A DNA stretch of 64,000 nucleotides, taken from Paraphysomonas bandaiensis. Its lineage: Eukaryota > Chrysophyceae. The stretch spans positions 1 through 64,000 of the forward strand of contig CBFFRP010000435.1 in the NCBI GenBank assembly GCA_965644295.1, given 5' to 3'. The notes below the pieces were generated by a model. The model made no database searches. It was not told the origin of the DNA and saw nothing but the letters and a program-made list of their open reading frames with translations. Positions within the stretch are counted from its first letter, which is position 1. Every line of letters begins with the position of its first letter. Shown piece by piece: positions 1-10,728 of the stretch. The position numbers and the translations under genes were made by a program.

Positions 1-215
1 GCTTGGTGCTAGTGATCTTGGGTGCCAGCGGTATACCATTGCGCGGTGACTCTTCGCGGGAGTCACTAACTGAGTTTAGGTCTAAACTTGGAAAAGTGTT
101 TTAATAATAATACCGTTATTACTGTGCTTGTTGGTTCAGTGTAGGTGTTATAGTAGTACTATTGTTTACGAGCCAACACCCTGGTTATCAAACCGGGTGT
201 TGTTATACGGGATGT
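1..215 (-). repeat. Diverged ~185 bp repeat, copy A (pair with 1777-1975)
   Basis: About 185 bp from position 10 aligns with 1777-1963. Shared blocks include CTTCGCGGGAGTCA (52-65 and 1820-1833) and TGGTTATCAAACC near the inner end. The minus-strand reading frames ending in each copy share a short C-terminal tail (GLIT, then AR). Inside this copy AACACCC...GGGTGTT (about 174-200) forms a hairpin. It looks like a shared 3' end or terminal repeat of a retroelement family. The family is not identified. Confidence 0.5.
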
Positions 216-1671
216 GGAGGGTGGGGTTTTGATTCGGGGGTGTGAGTCGGTGACAGAGGATCCGGGAGCTCCAGTCGTGTCTGGGTTTCGTTTGTAGGTG
301 AGAGTCGTTTGTATCCGGGCCGGATTTGCAGGCCTGCTTTGTGATCGAGTTCGCGTGGGGGGCTTGGCTCTAGGGGTGGATGTTGCTTGAAGGAGTTGAA
401 GGATTGCCGAGTTGGTGGTAGTGTGAGTGCGGTGTGGTTGTGAGCTTGTAGGAGTCGAGGGTTGCGTCAGTGGTGTTACCTTGATGTTGTGATGTCTGCA
501 GCCTCTGTTTTTGAGCATGTTCATCCCTCCGTTGTAGAGAGGGAGTAGGATCTTGGTGACAGATTGTTCGAGTTTGTGGAACTGATATTCGAGTAGTGGC
601 GTGGAGAAGTTACTGCCGAAGGCGTTTGCTAGTTGCGATGCGGTGAGTTGGCCGGTCCAGTATCTTTCAATTTGGGGTGTGTTAGGATCCCATGCGGCCT
701 TTGCCAATTTGTTCAGAGCGGTGTGGAACCATGGGCGAGGGAGTCGTTGCCTGTGAAGTTTGTCTAGTTGTGATTGCTGTGTTTGGAAGGCGTGTTCACG
801 TATGAGGGCAATCTCCGGTTGTGTGCATTGGAGGAGCATGTGTGTCATGTTGTCCGTTGTGTGATCGCAGTCTGTGCATTTGGCGGCTGTCGTGAGGTCG
901 TCTCCGGCTTTGCCCTTTGCTCGGTTTCTGCCGATTGCGTATGATTTGTCCCATACATATGCAGTTTCGCGTATGCGGTCTTGGAGCGAGACGTAGCATT
1001 TTGGGGAGTTATTGGTGCGGAGGGGGTGAAGTTTGTGTGGAAGCCTTTTACCGCTACGTGTCCAATACTGTGGGTCTCGGCTTGTACGTGCGGCGTACGT
1101 GCCATCTCTCGTGAGTGTGTACTGGTGGAGGTCCCATTGGTGTTGGAGTTCTGTGACGTCCCCTAGCATGGGGCCACTGTCTGTGAGAAGATACTTGTCG
1201 TATCTCCTCCAGTGCCATTGACCATTGGTGAGGAATTCCTCTTGGAGGTGTGTGATTTCAGTTGTGACCACTCTGTAGTTGGTGGCGCCGAGTATTTTGT
1301 TGATTGTTGTCCAGTCCCCGCTGGCGGCCGCGTCAGCTATGTAGATGCCATGGTCGTTGTAGGTCCATTTACTTTGGTCTGGCGTTCGGCGTTCGGGGTG
1401 GGACCGAACCCATTTGATTGGACGCTGTTTGTGATGTTCTGTGGCCAGGCATTCGTAAAAGACGCCCTGTGGCTTCGTGCCTTAGTAGTGCTCTCCTCCT
1501 GCGTGACAGGGCTTCTGTGGTTCGTGTTTGAACTGCCTGACAGTCAGTACACATGGGCACAGTGGGTGATATGACTTTGGAGAACATGAGGGCAGCTGAC
1601 ATCGCGAGGGACTGTATATTGTTATACTGCTTGTATGACACAGCCTGAGTTGTGGTTGTGTGTTGCAACAC
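159..1671 (-). pseudogene. RNase H plus zinc-finger C-terminal part of a non-LTR retrotransposon
   Basis: The minus strand encodes the C-terminal end of a retroelement polyprotein. An RNase H-like domain is visible: a TDCQAV strand in the upstream frame (before about 1480), then SHPE and IADAAA in the main frame. A CX2CX8HX4C zinc finger (CTDC...H...C, near 850) follows, then a basic Ser/Thr/Pro-rich tail. The same order occurs at 61291-62480 and 62690-64000. The main frame is open from 159 to about 1460. Upstream coding continues in another frame, so there is at least one frameshift. No reverse transcriptase lies in the window, which fits a 5'-truncated insertion. Known of such families: RNase H removes RNA after first-strand synthesis. 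The family assignment is inferred. Confidence 0.65.
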
Positions 1672-1776
1672 AGTGTGACATGGATGACGTTGTGTGTGTG
1701 CAGCTCTACGGTTGTCTTCATACTTTATGTTTCTGTTGTGACTCAGTTTTGTTTATGTTAACCATACTGGGGTACT

Positions 1777-1975
1777 AGCGACCTGACATCACTAGCGGTG
1801 GTGTTTGCGTGCTGATTCTTCGCGGGAGTCAGTCACTCGAGTATAGTTGATTGAAACATAAGTTTACCTGTAATAATATCACTTCTTTGGTCTCATTGTC
1901 TTGATTCCTATACAGTGATAGTAGTTAGCGTTATCACGAGCCATAGTCTTGGTTATCAAACCAAACTGTGAGATG
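1777..1975 (-). repeat. Diverged ~185 bp repeat, copy B
   Basis: Counterpart of the repeat at the window start, with the same CTTCGCGGGAGTCA block and the TGGTTATCAAACC block in the same order and spacing. The 3' end of the gag-like frame (1879 onward) runs into it. Confidence 0.5.
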
Positions 1976-2520
1976 ACAGTTGAGTTGTCAAACGAGGCTG
2001 CGTCATAATTAGACTGCACATCATACTGCACAACTGAATCGACTAAATCACTGACAACTTTCTGCACAGCATAACACTCATCATCAGCAAGCTCCGAATC
2101 CTCACTGGCAATATCAGTAGACGACTCCTCAGTTTCACCATCCACCTCAACAACAACAATTGCATCCCCGATATCAACATCTTGCACTGACACAACAGAC
2201 TCAAGCTTAGTAAAATTAGAATCCACAACGCCAACACTTAATGACTGCACTGAACCAAATTCCATATTCATAGCACTGAAACCGTGACCTACGATTTTTT
2301 CACCACCTTGTACTGATTTCGAATCAGCCTTCGATGATTTTCGTGACCTCCTCTGCCGAAGCTCCTCGAGACTCTGTTGAACATACTGATTGAACACCTG
2401 TTGCTCGTGATAACGCTGCTCATTACGTTGTTCAATATTATCCAAACGCTGAAACAGTTGCTGGATATATACAGTGGAATCTGCTCCTCCTTAGCTCCAT
2501 CATCTGTTCCCTCCATAAAA
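1879..2520 (-). pseudogene. Gypsy-type gag fragment
   Basis: A minus-strand frame of 188 codons contains a Gln/Glu-rich stretch (QQVFNQYVQQSLEE, then QRRS..SSKADS) that closely matches the N-terminal region of the gag at 24904 (QQAFNEHVQRSLEE, then QRRS..SSRANS). A start region related to that gag lies at about 2517 in another frame, so the copy is frameshifted. After the shared block the sequence becomes acidic and unrelated to the intact gag. The piece is a decayed relative of the LTR element at 24.4-27.8 kb. Confidence 0.6.
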
Positions 2521-2539
2521 CACTCAAAATGAATTAAAC

Positions 2540-2907
2540 TCAACAATATCCAATGTTTACTGTTCTTCTACTCAGAGTAATATTACTGTGATGTTTCTCA
2601 GAACTAGAAACACGTGAATGACAGAAAGCTCTCTCTAAAACCGTTTTAACAGATTTTAGAGATCCAAATTTTTGATTTTTCCGACTGAGTTGTTTGCTGA
2701 GGAGATTGCAGCGCATCATTAATTGGCTATCGGCCTCCTCCCACATAGTTTCAGCCATGTCTCTTATATCCAGGTATTGGTTCACCACCATGCACAATTC
2801 CGCTGTTTCGTAAATGTGCTCTTCAGCAAGTAGCTCATGTACTTTGTCAAGAACTGTCAACCTATTTAACCACTCGCGAACATTGGATGGTAATTGCAAT
2901 CCGTTTC
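2540..2907 (-). pseudogene. 3' part of a gene split by the 2908-6205 transposon
   Basis: Minus-strand coding stretch of about 119 codons, helical and charged, with no recognised domain. Its upstream edge is exactly the end of the inverted-repeat element. Removing 2908-6205 and one copy of the 3 bp flank joins this frame, without a stop, to the reading frame that ends at 6206. I therefore treat it as the 3' part of the gene whose 5' part is at 6206-7372. Function unknown. Confidence 0.55.
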
Positions 2908-3207
2908 AAGTCGATGGTAAGTAAAAACCTGGTCTAAGTACTACAATCTGGTCAAACTACTACATTTGTGTACGAATATGTAAATCGAACATGGATTACG
3001 CATTGTGATGAGTGCATATCGTCTTGGAATCGCTTTGTGCTACTGTGTTGTATTATATTTTAAAAGAATGTTTTATACTGGCCGTATTTCTGCGTACTAT
3101 AAGTGTAGTTACGTATAAGTGTAGTTACGTAACTACATATAGTCAAAAATCATTATTGCTTTTTATAAAAAGAAATTACATAATAATATATATAATATAA
3201 TATATAT

Positions 3208-3438
3208 AAACAATTATCACTACCTTCGTTTTCTTTTCCCACTGATCACATTACTATCATCTAATGCTCCCTGTATCTTTCAATTTCTCACTCTCACTGA
3301 CAACACCATTTCATAATATATAAACAATTATCACTACCTTCGCTTTTTTTCCCACTGATCACATTACTACCATTATCTAATGCCCATTATGTATCTTTCC
3401 ACTTCTCACTTTCACTGACAATAACCACTTCATAAGTA
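3208..3438. repeat. Two-copy tandem repeat, ~114 bp unit
   Basis: 3208-3321 and 3322-3438 are imperfect direct copies, each starting AAACAATTATCACTACCTTC and containing CCCACTGATCACATTACTA and TTCTCACT.TCACTGACAA. They lie inside the transposon, past the 3' end of its gene. Confidence 0.8.
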
Positions 3439-3499
3439 GGTCGTCGTGTATTCTGAAGTTGTTCTGGCAGTTTCTTGATTACAAAAAAGTTAATTAACA

Positions 3500-5621
3500 C
3501 TAATTACTAATACATGCGACGTACCTTTGCATGGCTTTAGAAATCGTTGTTTCAGTCCTTCGTCTGTTCCATGCAATGCCTGAATATATTTGATGTCGTA
3601 AGCGCCGTTCCTATTTTTACTGATTGCACACAGTAGCAACTAGCCCATGAGTGGTTCTCACTTTCGAGCCCACTTCAAAACGAGATTCACTGAAATTTAC
3701 TCCACCACCATCCTCCAAATATTCGGTCAAGTCAGTCAAATCATCTCCACATTCGTCGGAACTATCATTGCAATCATCAGCAAGTGGTGTAGTAGAGAGT
3801 ACTTTCTTTGGGGCGGTTTTCTTCCTACTGGTAGTATTCTTTTTGGCTTCCTCACAGATTTTTTTCTAGGAGGACCATCAGGTTGAGCTTTTTGGCAGTT
3901 AGTACAGCATCAGACACATCATTTCCGTTCACATCTTCTACAATACGTCTTGCGGGCTGACCTTTCTTATACCAGAATGTCTTACAGATGAAGTAGATTC
4001 CACAACTCTCATTGGAGGAATGGTAGTCCCACACTTTAATTTCCGACTTACTTTCTCCTTGGGGCCAACTTCATATTCCGAAATAGTAGGACCGTTGAAC
4101 AAGACATCGAAAAACGGAATGTGCAATGCAATATAGTCGGTCGCAATATTTGTCTTAGGAGTCACTTCGTCACGCCACTTAATCCAGTCTCTGGCAACAG
4201 CGGGGTTTTTATCCTTGTACGTGTTTATCATACGGTCGCAGCAATCCGTGATGATCTTACGAGAGCCTTTTATGAAAGGGTCAACAGTTATTTGGTGAGA
4301 CTTAGGGGGAAGGGACTTCAAAATAAGCAGAGGCTCCTCAGTGTCGAGCGGACGTTGGGTTACCCTCGTCAACTGCGGAATCAAACCGGTGATGTTCTCT
4401 TTCTCTCCAGTGGGGCAAATTACATCTTTCTTTGGGTCATCAACAATTTCAATAACTTCTTTTGCTGAGCATATATGCCTGGTATAAGTGGACTTCACGA
4501 AATGCGGATATCTGTCGCCTTAGTGTCACCTACTCGTTCAAATGTAAATTGCAATTGCGTCCAATTGGTTTTGGCAAAATAGCCTATTAGCTAGAATCTA
4601 TGAATTGTGCAACCCAATCAGCATAATTAGGGAATGCAAATACATCAATAACTTTCACATCGTCAAACTTTTCAAACGCCATCATAATCATTGCCTTAAA
4701 TTTTGAAGGGGAGTAAACGAACTCATTTCTCAACAACGTCCACAACAATAATGCAAATAATGCGTCTATATCTTCATGAGTGTGTTCAGGAAGGAGTCTT
4801 GTCAATACCACTTTTGACACCAAACCACACGCAACAAGTAATAACAGATGGCTAAATATAAAACATTCGCAATCTCAGACCCTCCATCAATTTGATGAAA
4901 TATCGTGTTCGGAAGTTTTCCTTCTAGGTATTGCTTTCCAAACTGAGTAACCACGTATGGACACAATAGCTAGCATTCACAGATACATTTGCAAAACTCC
5001 TGTACATTCTGATATTGCGACCATGCATAAGAATACCTTGTAAGTGCTGCTTGATACCTATTCTGCTGCATACCGTCAGTGATTGTGGACATGTACTACC
5101 ATTTCTGATCAAAAGCAAGTTGTCGCCGACTATAGTACGATTCGCGTTCCCCATGTAAGTTAGACGATGCAAAATGAAAAGCATTGTGACTTCTTGCCTC
5201 CCATGATAATCATTAAAGCTTCTTCGCAATTCTGACAACGCCGAGCACAGGTTGCATTTCCCACAACAGTGCTTGAGCTTTCGAATTTTGACATGCGGAA
5301 AACAGTCTTTCCAAAAACTTGCAAGAACTGCTTAATCGTCAAAGGCTTCATAGCACTATCACCGTATGACTCAATATCGTGTTTATCACCCACAAGTTGG
5401 AAATAGTATCCCATCCATACACTTGTAGTCAAAGATTGCACCGAATTTGGAAGGCTTCCGCGGCTATACTGTTGACGGGAGAGGGATATTCCAAAGTGCT
5501 GGCAGAAGTTGCTAAGGTTTTGATCATTTACACCAAGAGTTCTTGTAGACGTCCGATCAATAAAATCCTTGGCTGTATTTCTCTCTCCTGACTTTAATCG
5601 ACAGACTAGAGAATCAGACAA
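3500..5621 (-). pseudogene. DDE-like (DUF7869-type) transposon protein with C-terminal Tudor-like domain, frameshifted
   Basis: Minus-strand coding is spread over several frames. From the 5' side: a Cys-containing region (5621-5160, with CARRCQNC); a block with IDGGSE (4874-4891); HTHEDID (4764-4784); a conserved block with NPAVARDW and DVLFNGPTI (about 4100-4240); an acidic/basic linker (about 3700-3890); and a Tudor-like strand set reading NGAYDIKY and RFLKP (about 3520-3600). The paired motifs D-G-x-S-E and H-T-H-E-D-I-D resemble a DDE-like domain common in algal and protist repeats (DUF7869, from memory). At least three frame changes, for example between the two motifs, suggest a dead copy. 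Related blocks occur at 47362-48662 and 60183-60895. Confidence 0.55.
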
Positions 5622-6205
5622 GAAAGTGGTTCCAGTATTTTGTCACCAGAGAGTGGTAACAAAGACGAGGAGGGTAATGAGATGGGAAGCATACTACACC
5701 AGTTCAATTGCAACGAGGACTCCTTCACAGTTAACATTGGTGGTTACAACCAAACATACTGCCGCAAGAAGTTCATTTCAGATGGCGGTTCTTCTGTAAA
5801 GTGTTTCTTGGATTTGGAAATGCTATGGATGATCCCTTTATTGTTTAATTACTTATGTACTTTCAGCTGTACTTGGCAAAGACAGTTCATACGTTAACTA
5901 TTCTCACTGTTGGGTGAGTAAAAACTCTGATGGGAAACTATATACGTTGTTCTCTGTTATCTTCATTCGGACCAAATGTAACAAATAGCGCTGTAATAGT
6001 ATAAGTAGTAGTGATGTAACGATTTCGTAGTAGCTTTTAGTAAATAGAACATTAATATAATATAATAAATGTTTAATTAGTCCAATTATCCTATTATTAG
6101 CTACAAACAGTTAATTAGTATACCAGACTTTTTCGAATAACTTATATATATAATGCACATCACCTGGTCAAAGTACTTGACCAGGTTTTTACTTACCATC
6201 GACTT

Positions 6206-7372
6206 TTCCTCGATTTAAAACTAGTTGGGCAAGTTGAGAAATATCTTCAGCAGAACTCTCTCTTGCTATTTTCATTTGCTCAAAGAAATGATCCTGTAAA
6301 CGATCAGTAACCTCAGTAGCTGTACACGCCATGTAAATTTGCTGCTACCAATGCTGCAGTGGCTCAGCAATATGGGCGGTGTACCGCTGTCCTGACCATC
6401 TGGTGGTGTGTACTCTTCTTCGATCTGCGTACTGCTGCAGGATGTCGAGAGAAATCTTTAAATCCATAATAGGGTCTCTAGCCCCACGATCCAGATACAG
6501 ATGATCCATATACGTGTCCTCATTTAAGTCTGGCCGAGGACGTAATCTTCTATGGCCTAATAGTATATGCACTTTTCTAAAGTGTCTGTGGTGGGTCTCT
6601 TTGATCTGAGTATCCCCCTTCTTACTCGGCATCGATAACATAAACCACCCTGAATTTCCATTGAATTTACCTGGTCCTTACAATCAATACATTGGTTTTC
6701 CGAGCAAAAATAGCATATTCCTCCTGCGGTGAGACGCTTGGGATCTGTTAGCCGCTGGCAGATCTGACACCGATCTGCGTCTTTACCCAAATGATGAGGT
6801 ATGCTGGTCTTATAACCGCCTTGCATTCCAGAGGTAGGATGTAGCACATTGTGTGCTTCATTCCTTGTGTGAGGAGAGGGTGTATAACAACACTCCTTTA
6901 CCTCAGCTTCCTTGTTATTATGTCCCTTGATTGACAAGGGGTCCATATATACTGGACTATCACCTGTCGCATCTGAATCAATTGAACATAAGTCATCCTG
7001 AGCCCTCAATGGTTGAATAGCGTCCTTACCGAATGCGAGAGGTTTTCGGGCTGACAAGGGTACCTCCTCCGGACTACTAAGACGATCCACCAGTTCTGGA
7101 ACAGTCGTTGCTTGACTGTCTGCTTCATGAGTTTCTGTCTCTCTAAGGTCGTCACCTCGTGTATTGAGAGATGAAATTTCTTCAAAAAATTGAGACACCA
7201 AGGCCTCTGTATCAGTATCACTCAACCCAAAAGCTATGCCTATATTTCGAATTTGTTCTTCATTGGCATTAGCAATTGATGGGTCTAACCCTCCTAGCAT
7301 AAGCCTAAGGGTCGTTCTAACTGAATCTAATGTAACAGACTCGCGTAGTTTGTTAAGAGTATCCTCATCCAT
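6206..7372 (-). pseudogene. Zinc-finger protein gene, 5' part, interrupted by transposon
   Basis: The minus-strand frame starts at ATG 7372. The first ~60 residues (SVRTTL...EEQIRNIG..FGL) recur in a fragment at 55052-55230. A Ser/Thr-rich middle follows, then four CXXC pairs (CQIC, CYFC, CIDC, CYRC; about 6650-6770), expected to bind two zinc ions. That frame stops at 6557. Coding continues in another frame from about 6641, with one in-frame TAG (6345), down to the transposon border at 6206, and resumes at 2907. The frame change could be an unrecognised intron or an indel. No family recognised. Because its 5' end recurs inside an insertion at 55 kb, the gene may itself belong to a mobile element. 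Confidence 0.5.
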
Positions 7373-7427
7373 GATAATAATAATATAATCAACACACAAT
7401 GAATATAATGATAACTACAGCTACTAT

Positions 7428-8068
7428 GCTATCTACAAGCAATTTCCAGAGTGAAGAAATTGCATCTTATTATCAATAATTAATATGATTCTACCTACGA
7501 TTCCGTGATCAATGGAATGAACATCATTCATATTCAATACCAAACACATCAGTCTAACACAGTTGATCATAATAACTCATTACAACTGTATAAGGGAAGA
7601 TACATTCAGTATTCTCATTGTAGTTGAAGCCTGATATTCGTACTCCTAAGTACAATCAATCCCCAATAAGCACTGAAGGAAATACGTAATGTATAACTGT
7701 ATTACTGGATAATCTGGCAATACGCATCTATCAGCGTGGATATCAAACCCGGAATTCTCCAGTAAACTTCTCCAGCCTTAAAGTCAATATATATATATAT
7801 AATAAGAACATATATATATATCATCCATCATCATTATCATCATTATGTCTCATTATTGATAATCATGTCTTTCTTTGTCTTTTGAATGATTATGAACATA
7901 TCAATAATAAGCATGAGTTGTCATAGTCATATTATATCATATATCTTAGTGTGAGTTATGGTAATAATAATAATATTCAATTTATGTTGCACAGATAGTA
8001 TGTACAAACTTAAGCATATGCAATAGAGAGCTTGTAGAATAGAATAACCTGATAGCTGGTTGTTACAA
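7428..8068. repeat. Non-coding upstream region shared in part with 55255-55470
   Basis: No gene seen. About 7458-7505 (AAGAAATTGCATCTTATTATC and the bases after it) and about 8005-8060 (AGAGAGCT...ATAACC.GATAG) match, in the same order, two blocks at 55305-55360 and 55410-55450. It is AT-rich with TA-microsatellite stretches (7787-7820). Confidence 0.55.
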
Positions 8069-8526
8069 TATCGAGTGCTGATGAGCAGCGCGTCAGAGAT
8101 ATTGGACTCGTTACTGCATTAGATGATGCTGACACCAATAGGAGGGTGTTACAGAAAGGAATAAATACTACTTTACTGGAAGCATTATGTCAGAAAATGC
8201 TAGATAATTTTACGGTAAATGGTGCAGTGCCTGTAACTAGTACCCACCTCGAAAGTCTACGTGATATACACTTTTAGTAGAAAGTAGAACACGATGTAGA
8301 ATGGAGCAAATGTTCGTGCATTATGAACGCACTAGTCTCCAAAGCCATAGAGATGAACGAGATCGGAGCAGCTGAGGACATTAGTAAGCTACTACCACGA
8401 CAACGAGATACGTTATTCAGCAAAGTCTTTATACCTTGTTGTATGAGTATATTCGCGGCTGCTAATCCCGTTCTTCTCGATGATATGCGCATCGGAGAAA
8501 TGTCATATACGACATTCTACGATTAG
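8069..8526 (+). other. Possible coding fragment, unknown
   Basis: Two plus-strand stretches look coding: one up to about 8275 (DEQRVRDIG..TALDDAD) and one from 8323 to 8526 (MNALVSKAIEMNEIGAAED onward, 67 codons), separated by stops. No domain recognised. It may be the remains of a second gene of whatever element carries the zinc-finger gene at 6206-7372. Confidence 0.25.
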
Positions 8527-8869
8527 GTAGAGCCGGGTGGGTACCTAACTAATACTTGATTTAAGTCCCATACGTTATTTGCTAGCTACCTACTGAACCC
8601 AACTAGCTACATCATTATCACACGGTATCCAGCGCTGAATATGCAGTGAGACCCCGAGTGGGGAACCGCTGAACTTAGCAATGTGTACATAGATAGAAGT
8701 GCGCGGTCGCAACACTCAGCAGCACCCACTGAGGGGGCCGCACGCAGTGATTAGTTACGCTGTCAGTATGGGGCAACATGAAGGGCCGCCAGAGGAATAA
8801 GCGTAAACGGAATGCAATGAAGCAAACGACAGAAGATAATAGACTGGTACATGTCCATGTTAGTGTCGT

Positions 8870-8920
8870 ATGTACGTGAGGGGGGTCTGTGAGACTCTTA
8901 ACAGTCCCCTTCACGTATAT
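8870..8920. repeat. Short hairpin
   Basis: TACGTGAGGGG and CCCCTTCACGTA are near-perfect inverted arms separated by about 23 bp. No flanking gene explains it. Confidence 0.5.
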
Positions 8921-9078
8921 ATATGAACAGGCATCGCATTAGTGGAGGGGCTGATGAGAATATGACGGTCAAGTAGATAGATATCGGCTTCTGGTGTAGA
9001 AATCATCTTGTTTCATGGCATTATTGACAGTTTAAAGTAACATATAGAGATGAACGTTAGTGTACTCATACAACTCTA

Positions 9079-9103
9079 GGAAGGCGGGTATCTATCTTGG
9101 CGG
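9079..9103 (+). repeat. Left terminal inverted repeat of the pogo-like transposon
   Basis: 25 bp identical to the reverse complement of 13461-13485. Outside it is the TA dinucleotide. Confidence 0.93.
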
Positions 9104-10728
9104 TTTTTTTTTGCACTTTTCAGATGCACTTAAAATAACACTCACTGCATGTCTGATTGCAGTGAAAGCATCATTGGAAACGTAGTGATTTTACCCATAT
9201 TTCATTCTAAGTGACGAGCTACACTCATAATCTGAATCTTTTGATATTCATCCTCAAAGTGAGCCCCTTAAGAGGTTTTTGACCTCATTTCAGTTTTTGG
9301 TTTTTCAAAATGGCGGGATTTTTCCCTCTCAGATGACTGCAAATCACAGTCACCTAAATTAAATTGGAGTATTTGGAGATGGTCATTGCTCATAGTGGCC
9401 ATGTGGCGATACAGGTAGACTAATTTCATAGTGCTTGACACGATGGTGCTCTTACTTTCAACTGATTCGCAGTATTCATGGTGATAAGTTCTGGTTGGGG
9501 AGGAGGGGTCGATTTCGATACGCCGGCACACCACACCTGCGAATGACCTCAACTGACCTGTAGATATACACTCAACTATTGCTCATTATATGCGCAATAC
9601 TATCAGCACACTAATTTGAGTATATGCTCTCCTCTGCGGCATTGTGCATCACATTTCTGAAATAAGCGTGTGTTTAGATTAGCCACACGATGACTCTAAT
9701 GCTGCACCTCTGGAGCGAAATGGAGGCTCTGGTGAATTGAGGAGGAAAGAGGGAGGACTCTGGAGCTGTTTCTGGCTCAGGGTGATGCCCGGATTGAAAA
9801 TTCACTATTCTACAGGGGTCAGGGTGAGGCATGCGGAACAGCACATGTAGACAGTGAAATTCATTGCACGGGGCTCTGCACGCAGTGAAACGTAGAGGGA
9901 TCCACATTGACGCAGCCCACCAGCGATCCTTGGCCGAATGTTTTTGGAACTGTGGATGTGGTCAAACCGACTGGTGCTTCCCCCGTCATGACTGATCGCT
10001 ATCCTAAACTTTTCAATGGTTGAACACCCAGACTCATAGTGGGTCGACTTTGATCCATGGGACATAGGGTACCCCTCTTGAGGAACAGCGGGAGCTCAGC
10101 AACAGCCTGCACTGGATAAAGGTCAGAGGGAACCTGACCACCTCAGTATTCATACGATTCATAGTACTAAACCTTGCTCTCCAAATATATGTTATTGATG
10201 TCCAGTAGTATAGGAGTACTACAAGTGATAGATTAACTAAATTATTATTTTGAATTGTTTTTGTTCTGTTTCATATTTACTAAAATTGTTTCTACTTCTT
10301 AATTTATATTATGTTACACCCATTGAGATTTACTTAAAATCGGACATTGACTGTGTCGTAGAAGCTGGCATAGTTTGGTCAACAAGAAGAAGTGTGTAGC
10401 CATCAGTGTTGAACTTTATTACTTTCATTCAACTCGTAATTAAATTTCACACTGGAGAAAGAAAATATTAAAAATCCAAAACAAAAACGATGTTACGTAA
10501 AATCATACATACGACAGAGTTAAAGTAGATACGAATATGTACTGCTGGTTTGTGGTATGTATGCGTTGACTTTGCATGAGCTGAAGTGATTACAATTGTA
10601 TGCACTTTATCATGCGAAATATCCAAAGAAAATAAAGGACCGAACAGAATCTCAAAAGAAAATAAAGGACCAAGTGGGGTCAAAACAAAATAAGAGACTC
10701 GCAATTACGCGATTAAATAGCAAGTAAC

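Larger units (their letters stand above)
2908..6205 (-). mobile_element. 3.3 kb inverted-repeat DNA transposon with TTC target duplication
   Basis: The two ends are a perfect 27 bp terminal inverted repeat (2908-2934 and 6179-6205) starting AAGTCGATGGTAAGTAAAAA and continuing into CCTGGTC. The outer flanks are TTC (2905-2907) and TTC (6206-6208), a 3 bp target duplication. Excising the element restores an open frame across the site, which supports these borders. Inside is one minus-strand coding region with several frameshifts (3500-5621), encoding a DDE-like protein with IDGGSE and HTHEDID motifs and a C-terminal Tudor-like segment. The right end also has a palindromic CCTGGTCAAGTACTTTGACC block. 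The superfamily is not certain. Confidence 0.7.

Noticed and set aside
174-200. Hairpin with a GGTTTGATAACC core, tRNA T-arm-like
   Set aside because: No acceptor, D or anticodon arms at tRNA spacing. It is part of a diverged repeat.
3647-3886. Plus-strand hydrophobic frame resembling a membrane protein
   Set aside because: It is the complement of the acidic/basic linker of the minus-strand transposon gene, which fits its context better.
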